Assembly: GCA_032622095.1 (NCBI GenBank)
Contig: CP136065.1
Coordinates: 91,829,343-91,893,342 of the forward strand
DNA from: Siphonodentalium dalli
Lineage: Eukaryota; Mollusca; Scaphopoda; Gadilida; Siphonodentaliidae
DNA: 64,000 nucleotides
Direction of reading: 5' to 3'
In this document: one piece after another, positions 11,676 through 22,700 of the stretch
How positions within the stretch are numbered: the stretch's first letter is position 1
Layout: every line of letters starts with the position of its first letter
Notes under the pieces: model-generated
Database searches by the model: none
Seen by the model: the letters and a program-made list of their open reading frames with translations, nothing else
What the model was told of the DNA's origin: nothing
Translations under genes and position numbers: made by a program

Positions 11676-11755
11676 GGGGTTGCTTCGGTGGCCGTGTGGT
11701 ATTGACGTCGGAATTTGAGTCGCAAGGCGCCGGGGTTCGAATCCCACCCAATCCC
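11676..11755 (+). repeat. tRNA-like sequence (SINE head or tRNA pseudogene)
   Basis: GGGGTTG at 11676-11682 can pair with CAATCCC at 11749-11755 as an acceptor stem (one G-U pair). A near-consensus A box (TGGCCGTGTGG, 11689-11699) and an exact B box (GGTTCGAATCC, 11734-11744) are present. The T stem is poor and no anticodon arm is clear. It is followed by an A-run, so a tRNA-derived SINE head is more likely than a working tRNA. Confidence 0.45.
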
Positions 11756-11807
11756 AAAAAAATTTGCACTGTCTCAAAAATAAAATTTGCTTCTATATAT
11801 ATGGTAC

Positions 11808-12485
11808 TAGAAGGTGACCCGACTTCGTCCGGGCTTTGACCTTGAATTGTCCATTTTGAAGGTCAAGGTCAAGTGGGGTCACGATTTGACCAGTCCAAAA
11901 CACTGCCCGGACAAAAGTACCCGACAAACGTGCCCGTCGAAATCCATCCGGTTTTACCCGATTTGACCTTGAATTGATCATTTTGAAGGTCAAGGTCAGG
12001 TCGGGGTCACGACTCGACCCGTCCAAAACACTCAGTGGACAAAAGTAACCCTATGTTTAAAATTTCGTCGAAATCCCATCAAAATTGGCGATTTGACATT
12101 GAATTGACCCGATTTCAAGGTCAAGGTCACGTCGCACGGGCAAATGAATATGCTTATGAAACTCCCCATACGAAAGTACCCCCACATACCAAGTGTCATC
12201 GAAATCCCGTGATATTCGGGCGTTTGACATTGAAATGACCAGATTTCAAGGTCAAGGTCACGTCGCACGGGCAAATTAACAGGACCATGTTACTCCACAA
12301 CCGAAAGTACCCCCACGTACCAAGTTTCATCGAAATCGGTTCGGTCGTTTTCGAGTCCATCGCGAACAGACAGACACACAGACACACAGACAGATCTTCC
12401 AAAAATATATAATAGACTAGAAGGTGACCCGACTTCGTCCGGGCTTTGACCTTGAATTGTCCATTTTGGAGGTCAAGTGGGGTCT
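11808..12485 (+). repeat. 'GTCCGGGCT' repeat family 1, one full copy and one truncated copy
   Basis: It starts CTAGAAGGTGACCCGACTTC next to TA repeats and ends in CAGACA-rich sequence then AAAATATATAATAGACTAG at about 12420, where a second truncated copy starts head-to-tail. Internal modules of ~120-130 bp each contain a TGACCTTGAA...TTCAAGGTCA pair and 'CCAAGTTTCATCGAAATC'. Homologous copies lie at 56264-56998 and 62590-62880. The superfamily is unknown to me; the CTAG terminus would be compatible with a non-autonomous Helitron, but no hairpin supports that. Confidence 0.8.
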
Positions 12486-12739
12486 ATATTAACAGCAATA
12501 CCCAGCGCCAACACTTACCCAATCTTTAAAAGATCCTCATGGACATATATCATAATTTTCTTCAACGTCTGGTGTGACAACCCGCTAATACCTGTAGACC
12601 GTGTATCGTGACCTAACGGCATCTATCGTAACTCCACCACAGTGACCGTTTCCATACTGCTGTCATTGCCAATTCATTAAAAGCGACACATCACATATTC
12701 ATTATTAGCTCAACGTCGTCCGTGTGTGCGTGTGTGTGT

Positions 12740-14060
12740 CCGTCAACAATTTCCTTTGGCGCGGGCTACAGGTCGTACCTTTGGTCTGATCTTTATAAAA
12801 TTTGTCATGAATGTTGACATTGACATGTAGATGGGAACAAGTCATTTTGGGGTCATTGGCCAAAAAACATGGCCGCTGACAGCCATCTTGGATTTCAAAA
12901 TTAAATCGATTGGCGCGGTCTACATGTCATACTGTTTGTCTGATCATCATGAAATTTGTCATGGATGTTAACGAGTCATTTTGGGGTCGTTCCACCAACA
13001 AACATGGCCGCCAGCAGCCATCTTTGATATTACTCTTTGCATGACTAAATCATTTGGCGCGGGCTAAAGGTCGTAGCTTTAGTAGGATCATTATGAAATT
13101 TGTCATGAATGTTGACATTGACATGTAGATGGGAACGAGTCATTTTGGGGTCATTCGGCCAAAAAACATGGCCACTGGCGGCCATCTTGGATTTCAAAAT
13201 TAAATCCATTGGCGCGGACTACAGGTCGTACTGCTTGTCTGATCATCATGAAATTTGTCAGGGATGTTAATATTGACATGTAGATGGGAACGAGTCATTC
13301 TGGTGTCGTTCGGCTAAAAACATGGCCGTCAGCAGCTATCTTGGATTTTACTCTTTGCATGACTAAATCCTTTGGCGCGGGCTACAGGTCGTATCTTTGG
13401 TCAGATCTTCATGAAATTTGTTATGGATGTTAATAATGACATGTAGATGGGAACGAGTAGTTTTGGGGTCATTCAGCCAAAAAACATGGCCGCCAGCAGC
13501 CATCTTGGATTTTACTCTTTGCATGACTAAATCCTTTGGCGCGGGCTACAGGTGAGACCTTTGGTCTGATCTTTATAAAATTTGTCATGAATGTTGACAT
13601 TGAAATGTAAATGGGAACGGGTCATTTTGGGGTCATTCGGCAATAAAAACATGGCTGCCAGCCGCCATCTTGGATTTCAAAATTCAATCCATTGGCGCGG
13701 GCCGCATGTCGTACTGCTTGTCTGATCATCATGAAATTTTGCATGGATGTTAATATTGAAATGTAAATAAATGTAGGAACGAGTCATTCTGGGGTCGTTC
13801 TGCCAAAAAACATGGCCAGCAGCCATCTTGGGTTATACTCTTTGCATGACTAAATCCTTTGGCGCGAGCTACAGGTCATACCTTTGGTCAGATCTTCATG
13901 AAATTTGTCATGAATCTTGACATTGACATGTAGATGGGAACGAGTCATTTTGGGGTCATTCGGCAAAAAAACATGGCCGCCAGCAGCCATCTTGGATTTT
14001 ACTCTTTGCATGACTAAATCCTTTAGCGCGGGCTACAGGTCGTGGCTTTGGTCAGATCTT
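12740..14060. repeat. ~160-bp satellite array, nine units in an A/B alternation
   Basis: GGCGCG marks units at 12758, 12912, 13056, 13211, 13374, 13538, 13694, 13861 and 14025 (14025 variant), spacing 144-167 bp. Two unit types alternate: type A has TTTGCATGACTAAATCCTTTGGCGCGGGC, type B has AAAATTAAATCCATTGGCGCG. Most contain ATGGCCGCCAGCAGCCATCTTGG, which can form a short ATGGC/GCCAT hairpin. The array is cut by a LINE fragment at about 14061. Confidence 0.88.
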
Positions 14061-14534
14061 AGTATGTCCATTATGTCCATTATGTCCGAATTACTAACTG
14101 AGTTGTCAAGCTATGTTTCTGTGAAGATGCATATATCAAAATGTGTGGCTTCGGCATCTATTTGCGATATCTTGTGTTTCATACTTTGAGTGTTATGTTG
14201 CATCATTGAACAATTTTTACCGATAGTGACTTCGCCAACAGGACCCGGATTCTCATGTATGTTTCCACTTAAAAGCAGTAATAATGATATGACAAAAGCT
14301 ATAGCTAAGGTGGCTGTCAACTTCGAACGGGGCAATAATGGACATGGTTCATGAAAGTCAAGTTCCCGCGACTGGCCCAGATCTGGGATGTTTAGTTTAA
14401 CAAGATTTATTAAGAGTGAATGCACGAACTGCGGCAAACATAACGTCATAAGCAGTACCACCGATAAAGCTTTATCATCAGAAAAACTCGAACGAAGAAT
14501 CAAATAGACAACGAGGGCTTCAGAATCATCGCGG
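14061..14534 (-). mobile_element. LINE 5' fragment: hydrophobic leader, 2A-like motif and start of endonuclease
   Basis: The minus-strand frame shows a hydrophobic segment (AFVISLLLLL), GNIHENPGP (14240-14266), then the N-terminus of an APE endonuclease (MQHNTQSMKHKISQ, HFDICIFTET). It continues after a TAG, where Trp is usual, as LDNSVSNSDI. Only the 5' part is present; it ends against the satellite array on one side and the duplication boundary on the other. It is a different element from the LINE at 2.5-6.4 kb. Confidence 0.8.
14240..14266 (-). other. 2A-like peptide motif (GNIHENPGP)
   Basis: The reverse complement encodes G-N-I-H-E-N-P-G-P directly after a hydrophobic leader and before the endonuclease domain. 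The C-terminal NPGP is intact. It departs from the canonical D-(V/I)-E-x-N-P-G-P by N for D. Confidence 0.65.
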
Positions 14535-15236
14535 ATTAGTAAATGCCTTAATAATGCCTTGTTAAAAAACACTCATTTCAGGGTTATTGTTGATAGAACC
14601 ATCCACTGAAATCCCTGATGCTGATGAATACCAGAGTGTTTTACCATGGTTTACCGGAGTGTTTTTATAAGGGCATTCCTAAACTCATAATCATGTGTTT
14701 TGGAATAGTGCTGTGTGTTGAGTGCCAGAGAATGCTTGGGTACTTAATTTTTCGACATTCAATGTTGATAAATACATTTGATATAAATGATACGTTCGTT
14801 AACTGCCAATTATCACAAGTACGCCCCAAAGCGGAGAACATTGTCTCAGAATAAAGAGCGTTCTCTATAAGTGTCTTCATGACACGGTAAGATAAAGGAC
14901 GTTTATATCACTTCCGATTAAATATTTCACATGTTACCATCTCATTTTGTTTCCCGAAGAAAAAGTTCATTTGAAAGTCTGTATTTATACCATTGGTGAA
15001 AATCAATGTGCGAACAACGTTCAAAATATAGGAAAGAAGTGGAATCAATTATGGTTCGAATCACCCCCCCCCCCCATGGCCGTTTTAAATAAAGCAGGTT
15101 GGTTCAGTTTGCACAAGTCAGCGTTTCCGTTTTTGTTTGTCTGCCAGTCGGGTGTTTCCGTAACATCTAAAATTTAATGTAAACCTGTTATAATTTGAAA
15201 TCGAAATTTCCACGATACGCTCAACATCAATGTAAT

Positions 15237-15391
15237 TAATGTATATAAAACAAATTCCACACGAGTTCCCACTGAATCATTGCCAACGTCTGTCGAAAAT
15301 CCAACATCACGAAGTATGTCATTCGGACTTATTCTAAATAAAATATAGATCCTCTCATATATCCAAACAGACATTTCTCACGAATAATTAT
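15237..15391. mobile_element. ~155-bp insertion in the upstream region of gene B
   Basis: Unit 1 reads ATGTAATTATGGCTTTC without interruption. Unit 2 has ~155 bp inserted between two copies of AATTA, consistent with a 5-6 bp target duplication. No terminal inverted repeats are visible. It lies ~300-450 bp upstream of the gene B start. Confidence 0.55.
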
Positions 15392-15613
15392 GGCTTTCAA
15401 TTAACAAAGGCACTAGACAGGATAACACCGAAACAATACCACCCCATCTTCATTGATGTTGTGAAAACATGCTCGTATTTGTTTAAACATAATCAACCCC
15501 GTTCCTTTGAACAACAAATTATATCTGGCTTCCATTGTTTTTGCAGTCATTTTGAAGCCATGTCTTGTTTTTACTTAACTTCACAGTTGTGATAGTATTC
15601 AGTAATCGAGTGC

Positions 15614-15620
15614 TATATAA
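15614..15620 (+). promoter_or_regulatory. TATA box of homeobox gene B
   Basis: TATATAA 74 bp before the start codon, at the same place as in gene A. Confidence 0.6.
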
Positions 15621-15687
15621 CTCGCGTTTTCACCAAACCCGTCACATTCACCTCTTATACCAATCGAGCATCTACCTTCGTTACATC

Positions 15688-17747
15688 ATGAAATCCCAAA
15701 ACTTTCGGATTTCAGCTTTGCTTGGAGATATCCCTCACCCGAACGAGGTATGTATACTTTTACTATACTATGATATGTGTAACTCCATATTGATTCAGTA
15801 TTTGTTTTTTTTACATGGATGCCCAATTTTACATGGATCGTAAATATAGATCTTTTCCGTTTTTGCACTGTGAATATGCACATGAACATATTGTAATCAC
15901 CAAGTGTGAAATAACTGAACAAAACTGTTTTCCTACGTATCACTGAATGTTTTAGGAGACATTGTCATGAACAATGCAGACAAGATGCCTCAGTACTTAT
16001 GCTAGAAAATACGTGCATCGGATATTTAGAAGTATAAACATCATGAAACCACTAAACACAACTTATACTTGTTTCTCCCACATGGTCATTTCGATCAATT
16101 GTTAACTACATAATAGTGACGCAGCCCCTGTGATTACAGAGAGTAATATAGACGCTATTCCACTTATAAACCCTTTCTCTGCTTGTTCCAGATATAAGTA
16201 TATATATAGACCGTGTTAGAAGATAGAAGTACGTGTTATGACCGTGTTACAATGGTTTAATTAACGAATATAATTCCAAGTGAACGTAGAACTTTATGAA
16301 TTATTTTTTATTTCAGAAAAATGAATCTGACATCGACATGATGATATCAGAAGCTGTGCGATATCGTCACGATTCTCGGAAAACTGCAGGTAAATTATAT
16401 TATTAAACCGTTGCTGAATGTTTGCTAACGCCAAACATCATCAAATATATAGGCAATTCGATGCTAGTGAAATAACGCATAAGTAATTGTGATTGTATGT
16501 GTGAGTTCCACAGTGCGGCGTCTCACTTCTCCATTTTTGGCGGCCCAAAACATTTAGATATGAAAGCACGTAAATAAAAAAACTAACCATGACCTTGATA
16601 TATAGTATATATTTTCTCATGTCCTAAATATAACGCTGATAAAAATCGTTACTTTCTTAATATATATGGCTTCATTTTCTAAAACCAGTCTGTAAAATGG
16701 GGTTGAAAAACCAAATATTAAAGCGTCCTCTATTCTATTTTCAGACCAACTTTCTGGATTTTTATCAGACATATCCCGTTCTGCTGATACAGTTGAAGAA
16801 TTTGTACCATCACCCGAGTCAGAGTCAGCCGGGTGCAGCAGGTCTCAATCCCCACAATATCTACCGAATAAGACGCAAAACAAGAAGCGAGCCAGGAGAA
16901 CCGTCTTCAGCACGCACCAACTAGACATGCTTCAGAAAGTTTTCACTGACAACCCATACCCGAACTTGGACGAGCGTGAGCAGATTGCTACCAAAATCAA
17001 AGACTCGGGAAAGAGAGTGGATGTAAGTTTTATATTTATCACATAATTAGCCCATACACCCGGCCTCATCTTTTTGTTTAGACACCCGTGTATTGACGGC
17101 ACGCACAATGACGTAAGAGCTTAGCGCGTTGATGTCGATGTCAATGTCAGAACTTTATTGAATTGTAGTTAACTCTGGAAATTGAGAATGGCCACATCCG
17201 CAAAACGTGAATAGAAATACAATATATGATAATACAAATATCGATAGAGACGTTTTGTCTGAAATAATCTGAGACCACCACAAAAAAGTGGTCGAACATA
17301 TTTCATTTTATTATATTCCTTTGAAAACAAATATTCATTCATATTTTGAGGACAACAACAATAACGTCTTTTGCTCCATGCATTGTACTACGCTTAATAT
17401 ACATATACTTAAATATTACCAATCTGTGATCAATCTAAACATTTATATGTCTACTTACAACCTTTCAGACATGGTTCAAGAACAGAAGAACACGAGCCAA
17501 AAAATCTCGTCAGACTGCTGGACCTCAAACTTCGCCATTCAGTAGCGGTTACCATGGTTCCCTGCTGACTGTCCCTCCGATGGTGCCAACCTGTGGCTTC
17601 GTCTCGCCCTTCCAGATGACACCGCCGTCTATGACAGCATTCATGACATATCCTGAGTTTGTATACAGGTCTCCAGCCTATACATCACCGTTTAGTCATA
17701 GACACCACATGCAGCTGATGCCAGCGACCGGCTATGAACCGTACTGA
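15688..17747 (+). CDS. PRD-like K50 homeobox transcription factor, gene B (four exons)
   Basis: Exons: 15688-15747, 16317-16389, 16745-17022, 17469-17747; same intron phases as gene A; 229 residues; all splice sites and frames intact. The eh1-like motif is NFRISALLGD. The homeodomain is identical to gene A through position 46; after the intron it reads TWFKNRRTRAKKS where gene A has TWFKNRRTRVRKS, and K50 and N51 are kept. There is a 3-residue insertion before the homeodomain and a 4-residue deletion in the C-terminal Pro/Thr/Tyr-rich region. The pattern of conserved frame with scattered substitutions argues that both copies are functional. Probable role: nuclear repressor, as for gene A. It differs from gene A mainly outside the homeobox and upstream. 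Confidence 0.92.
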
Positions 17748-17791
17748 ACCACGGCCATTGCTATATAGGCCCAATACTGATTGGTGGTTAT

Positions 17792-17797
17792 AATAAA
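17792..17797 (+). terminator. Poly(A) signal of homeobox gene B
   Basis: AATAAA 45 nt after the stop codon, in the same context as in gene A. Confidence 0.65.
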
Positions 17798-18383
17798 TTT
17801 GAAAATTATAATACATTTACATCGATAACCACATACTCCATAGTTATGTATTTGTTGCATTTTTGTTAAGGTTCTTATATTTGTTATGTTCTTTAATAAA
17901 TTATTGAATTATTGCCTTTGTCTGTCACAGTGTATTGACGAACAAGGGGTTCGGTGTATCATATGCCCATTGGTCTGGCTGCTTTGAAACATTTAGTTCA
18001 TTGAAGTGGCCAATGGCGCATTAGAGTCATCAATATGCATGGCTTACTTCGACCATTTCAACTGAAGTACACAAGTGAGCCAGAAAAGTTTTTCTGGGAT
18101 ATTTCTCAATATATATACCGCTCCTGTTATCTCCACAAGTTATCCCGATAGAAATAGAAATATCCCGTATCTGGTATATATTGACCCATCTTACACAATA
18201 TAGTGCTAATAGGGACACCCTTGCACCCCCTGGGACTTAAACTTCACCCCACTCAGATATAGCGGAACGACTCAATAAACTATTTGGCACGTTTGTCAGT
18301 TTCTTTCCTGTAAGTTGGTTTCTACGTCGATTCGTATGACTTGTGAGTGAGGTTAACCATGATCGGCGCTTTCATATAATGTG

Positions 18384-18870
18384 AACTGATGGACAGCATT
18401 GATATTTGGCCATACATCAACTGGAAGCTAATAGCAAACCAGTCAATTTGTCATGATAATTTGTATCCACCAGGGACGTTTGGATGCAATTTCACATACT
18501 TCGATATTTCGAATGGTGCAGTTGGCCCTGTACCCAATGTCTAAGTTTCGTCGAGCCCATTTCCGGGTTTCGACAGCATGTGTCTATGGTTATGGTACGG
18601 ATACTCAGATAATCTAGTGCAAACTGGTGGGTAGCATGGCTATTTGGCGACCAGAAGCAATATATATATGTTATAAGTATATAACAGCAAACCAGCCAAT
18701 TTATCATGAGAATTAGTTTCAACCAGGGATGTGACGACAGGGGGATATGGATGGAATTCCACATACAACGAAATTTCAAATGGTGCAGTTGGCCATCTAC
18801 CCACTTTTCTGATGTCGGCGAGCCCATGTTCGGGTTTCGACAGCATGTGTCCATGACTGTGGAACAGATA
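18384..18870. repeat. Two-copy tandem repeat, ~255-bp period
   Basis: GCAAACCAGTCAATTTGTCA at about 18434 recurs as GCAAACCAGCCAATTTATCA at about 18689, and similarity continues through AATGGTGCAGTTGGCC and CGGGTTTCGACAGCATGTGT. Open frames in this block are not conserved between copies. Confidence 0.8.
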
Positions 18871-18999
18871 CTTGGTTCATCGAGTTGTTCTGCGAATTAT
18901 TGGTCTTATCGACTTTTTAAACCCACACCTTCGAAGCAAATGGGGGTATACTGGATTGTCTTTATTCGGCTGTCTGTTCATACGTCCGGTCATATATAT

Positions 19000-19345
19000 C
19001 TGAATCTGAATGAAATCTGGTATGGATGTTCGCCATCGGGAATTTGTCAAGAGAGGGCTTTTTTCGTTCAAGAGTTATATCCTTTTTGTTTTCTTTCCGG
19101 CCTTGGATATATATCACTATGGTTAAACGGTTCCCAATTAAATTTGGTATGGTGGTTCGCCATCATGACTGAATGCTTTCATGACCTTGTCCGTGTTTTC
19201 CATTCTAGAGTTTGCCTTCTTTGTTAGTCTTGATTTGTTTGTATTGATCCGCACACACTATCTCAGCCATGGGTTATTAAAATAATCAGAACTAAATTTC
19301 GTATGGGGATTCGCCATCATAACTGATTTCAAAAGAGTGCTAGCA
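19000..19345. repeat. Degenerate ~125-155-bp tandem repeat, three copies
   Basis: AAATCTGGTATGGATGTTCGCCATC (about 19012), AAATTTGGTATGGTGGTTCGCC (about 19139) and AAATTTCGTATGGGGATTCGCC (about 19292) mark the copies, with partly conserved sequence between. Confidence 0.65.
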
Positions 19346-19713
19346 TTTTCCATTCCAGAGTTATATTTCTATGTTTATTTTTAATTTTGGTCTCGACGGT
19401 ATGCCCGTGCTTAATTTTGCCACATTTTTGAGTCGCCTTTCGCATGACTGGAACACTCTCATAAATTTCTCGCTGTGTCCCTATATAAAAAGAAAGTAGT
19501 GCGCTATTCATATATCAGTAATGATGTCCGGCTAGACCACATGATGACACAGAAGAGACAACATTCGGACATAAGTATATCTCGGTCAAGCAATATGTTC
19601 GTTCCATGTAGGTGAATATTTCGGACACATGGAATCTTATTGACCTCTGTTATCTCAAAGAAACTCCGTGTATTTAGCGTAAATTGGTCTCGGTTGGGGT
19701 GTATACAACCACC

Positions 19714-22700
19714 ATGTATCTTGTATTGTCGGGTGTGTGTTTGTTGTTTAGCGCTGTTCTGGGCGCAGTTATTCCAAAGAAGCCTTGCTGCTGGGATCCT
19801 CAGCATGAGATGGTCAAAGCACAATTCCAAGAATATTACAGCAGTAGGAAGGATCATTATGTCGACCGGGAGGTATGTGGCAATACAACATGCAGAGAAT
19901 GGAACTACTACATGTAAATCGATCGAGATTTCCTCTCTATATAATTCGGATCAAATGTCTGAGCCTTGTCTGAAAAAAAAATAGATTTGTCCAGATTTTG
20001 TGCAAGAAATATACATTACGCATTTGTCACTACTGGAGTCTTGAGAGAATAACTCCAACTAGAAAAATGAAAATATGTCCGCTATGCTAGTAAAATAAGG
20101 GTTACAAAAGTTACATTTGGAAGTCGTTTATAAAATCAGACGTGTTACAAATGCTTTCCAGAAAATAACTCCAAATTTTTTTAATATTTCACCTATCCTT
20201 GTAAAAAAAAAAGGGTTACCAGCTTTATAACAGCGCGAACAGTGTTACAAAGTTATATTTGAATTCGTTAAAAAAATCCGACGTTTTTTTGGTCACATTG
20301 TTACGTTTAGAAGTTGTTTAACAAATTCGACGTGTTTTTGTTACAAAGTTACAAATGTCTACCAGAGAATAAACCAAATTAGAAAAATGAAAATATTTTA
20401 CTATCCTTGTTTAAAAAGGGTTACAAAAATTCATTTGAAGTTGTTTTTAAAATTCGATGTGTATTTTGTCACAAGTTACAGATGCCTACCAGAGAATAAC
20501 TCCAACTAGAAAAATGAAAATATTTCACCTATCCTGTTTGAAAAGTGTTATAAAGCTATATTTGAAGGTCCAAATGTAACTTTGTAACCCTTTTTTAACA
20601 AGGATAGTTGAAACATTTCAGTAACATTGGCAAAATGCCTATTAGCATGCAGGACACATATCTACACAAACTGGACGTTGGACAAATGATCGCACGCCAA
20701 TATCAGGTCAACTGTCGATGAGTTTGAGTTAATTTATCCTCAGTTATTTCAGTAATCCATGTTACACCAGAACGAAGACAGGGTTATTTTAAAATAAAAC
20801 GTATACATTGCTTTATATCTATACTTGCTTTCAACAGTACCTATCATTTGGTCTTATGATGGAAACCCGAATATATTCACTGTAGTATAGATGCACATGT
20901 ATTCCGGCGCTTGCGGAATAAGAATTATCGGCATCGCCCACCCCATGTCATATGATAATGCATAATTATACATGGAAATTATATATGAAAATGAAATTAG
21001 GTGAATGGGACATGTTGATTTGTACCACATACACATAACGACAGGAGTGTGTTAATTGGTTTGTTGATATAGGGCACGAATTCTAGCGCGGAAGGATGTC
21101 CTTCCGCGACAGCACAAGTGCCGTACCAACAATCACATTAACACACGTGCCGTTCTGTGTTTATTACACGTCACCCGTCCTAGAATCCGCGAATTAAGAT
21201 TTATTCAGACACATATGGCTTGTTTGTCATGTGTGATGATGCATTTATTTTATAGTTCCTGTTATTATTGTCTATAATTGTAACAGGGCTCTGAATACAT
21301 CGTGTATGACAACATAAATGAGCGGGAATCAGTCATCACCATAGCAACCGAAACAGATAAGAAGAAAATGCATTACAGAAGAGTCTTCGATTACAAAAAC
21401 GTAAATACATATTCGACGCTGAATTGTCATAAGCGTATATATGATCGTGAACATGAGCTCAAATACACCCTCAACACTCAGATATGGTAAAATAGCTCTA
21501 ATTTCACAATTTAAACTTCACAATTATTCTATTGTGTACTAAGCTACAAACATAAGGGTGAATAGTAAATTATTAAAAGAATGCCTTCCAATTGTGAATG
21601 TTATATGTGACAGTCACCTGAGCACAAGGTCTGCTTCAAAACAGAAAGATGATCTTTTTTCTGTTTTTTTTTGGAGAAATTTATTTTTGTAGTGAATTTT
21701 CTGTTGTTTGTTTTTCATCAGTTCTGGACACTGTTCCACTTGTTTAAAAAAGAATTTGGTTAAAAAAATTCGTTTATACTTAAATTTTAGAAAGTTTTTT
21801 CTTTTCTTCCTTACTATTCCAAGAACATAGAGTATTTTGTCCATACGTGGGGTAACTGCACAAAACGAGCTTTAAACGGACGACGGGCAAACATGGAGGG
21901 ACACTGCTTGCCTCGTGAGTATCTTCACATTTTAACTTTAATACAAAGCAAACATGAAACGGATCTGATGTCAGCTTATAACCATTGCTGTTTTTGTCGG
22001 CCTTTCTGGACTTGTGGTAGACAATAGAGAGTTTTCGATTCCAGCGATTGTACGGAGTGTATTCAATTCAATTTCATATATCTATTCAATTCAGTTTATT
22101 CTATAACCATTATGTACAGTTCAACGCTCTGAATGATGACGTTGTTAGCAAAACCCCACACTTCAGCTCCATTAGCATGGTAGGAACGACTGTTTTCTTG
22201 TATGATTCTCGCACGCACTATAATCGACATATTGAATAATAGGGATAACAACGACTATCGCCAGGTCACGTGCCTCTACACGGCCGTTGTTTATATGCTA
22301 CTGACTTGTGCGATTTATCTCCCAAATCACTACTATCAGTGTTGCTATATGTACATACGTGTGGACACGGAGTGTAATTCTATTGTAAATAACATTTTCC
22401 TTTGTGTGATTGTGCATGAATGTCATGTTGACCAAAGACTCTTTTACGGGTCGGAGGAGGTCATTAACTGGTATCAAACTGAAACAAAGTTTGTGTCCAT
22501 CTAAAACTTACAATTAATTGTACACAAGTTTACCCATCTGTTAAATATGCAGAAAAAAACATTGTAGAAGGCAATTGTGTGACCAAAAATAATTTACCTT
22601 GAATATTTCACTACAAAATTTCTTGTTTCCCGATTCACCGTAAACATGTGCTCGGGCTAAACTTTCAAATAATTATCAAATTTGCTATTCTTCCACTAAA

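Larger units (their letters stand above)
14535..18160. repeat. Segmental duplication, unit 2 (homeobox gene B)
   Basis: Collinear with unit 1 (8021-11590) from the LINE ORF1 remnant to CTCCACAAGTTATCCCGATAGAAAT. The two units are in direct orientation, with starts ~6.5 kb apart. It carries a 155-bp insertion at 15237-15391. Confidence 0.9.

Noticed and set aside
11676-11755. Functional tRNA gene
   Set aside because: Acceptor stem and A/B boxes are present, but the T stem is poor and no anticodon arm is clear; followed by an A-run as in a SINE.
22202-22504. 100-codon frame with hydrophobic stretches in ependymin intron 2
   Set aside because: No recognisable family, no splice or promoter context, and chance frames of this length occur in AT-rich DNA.
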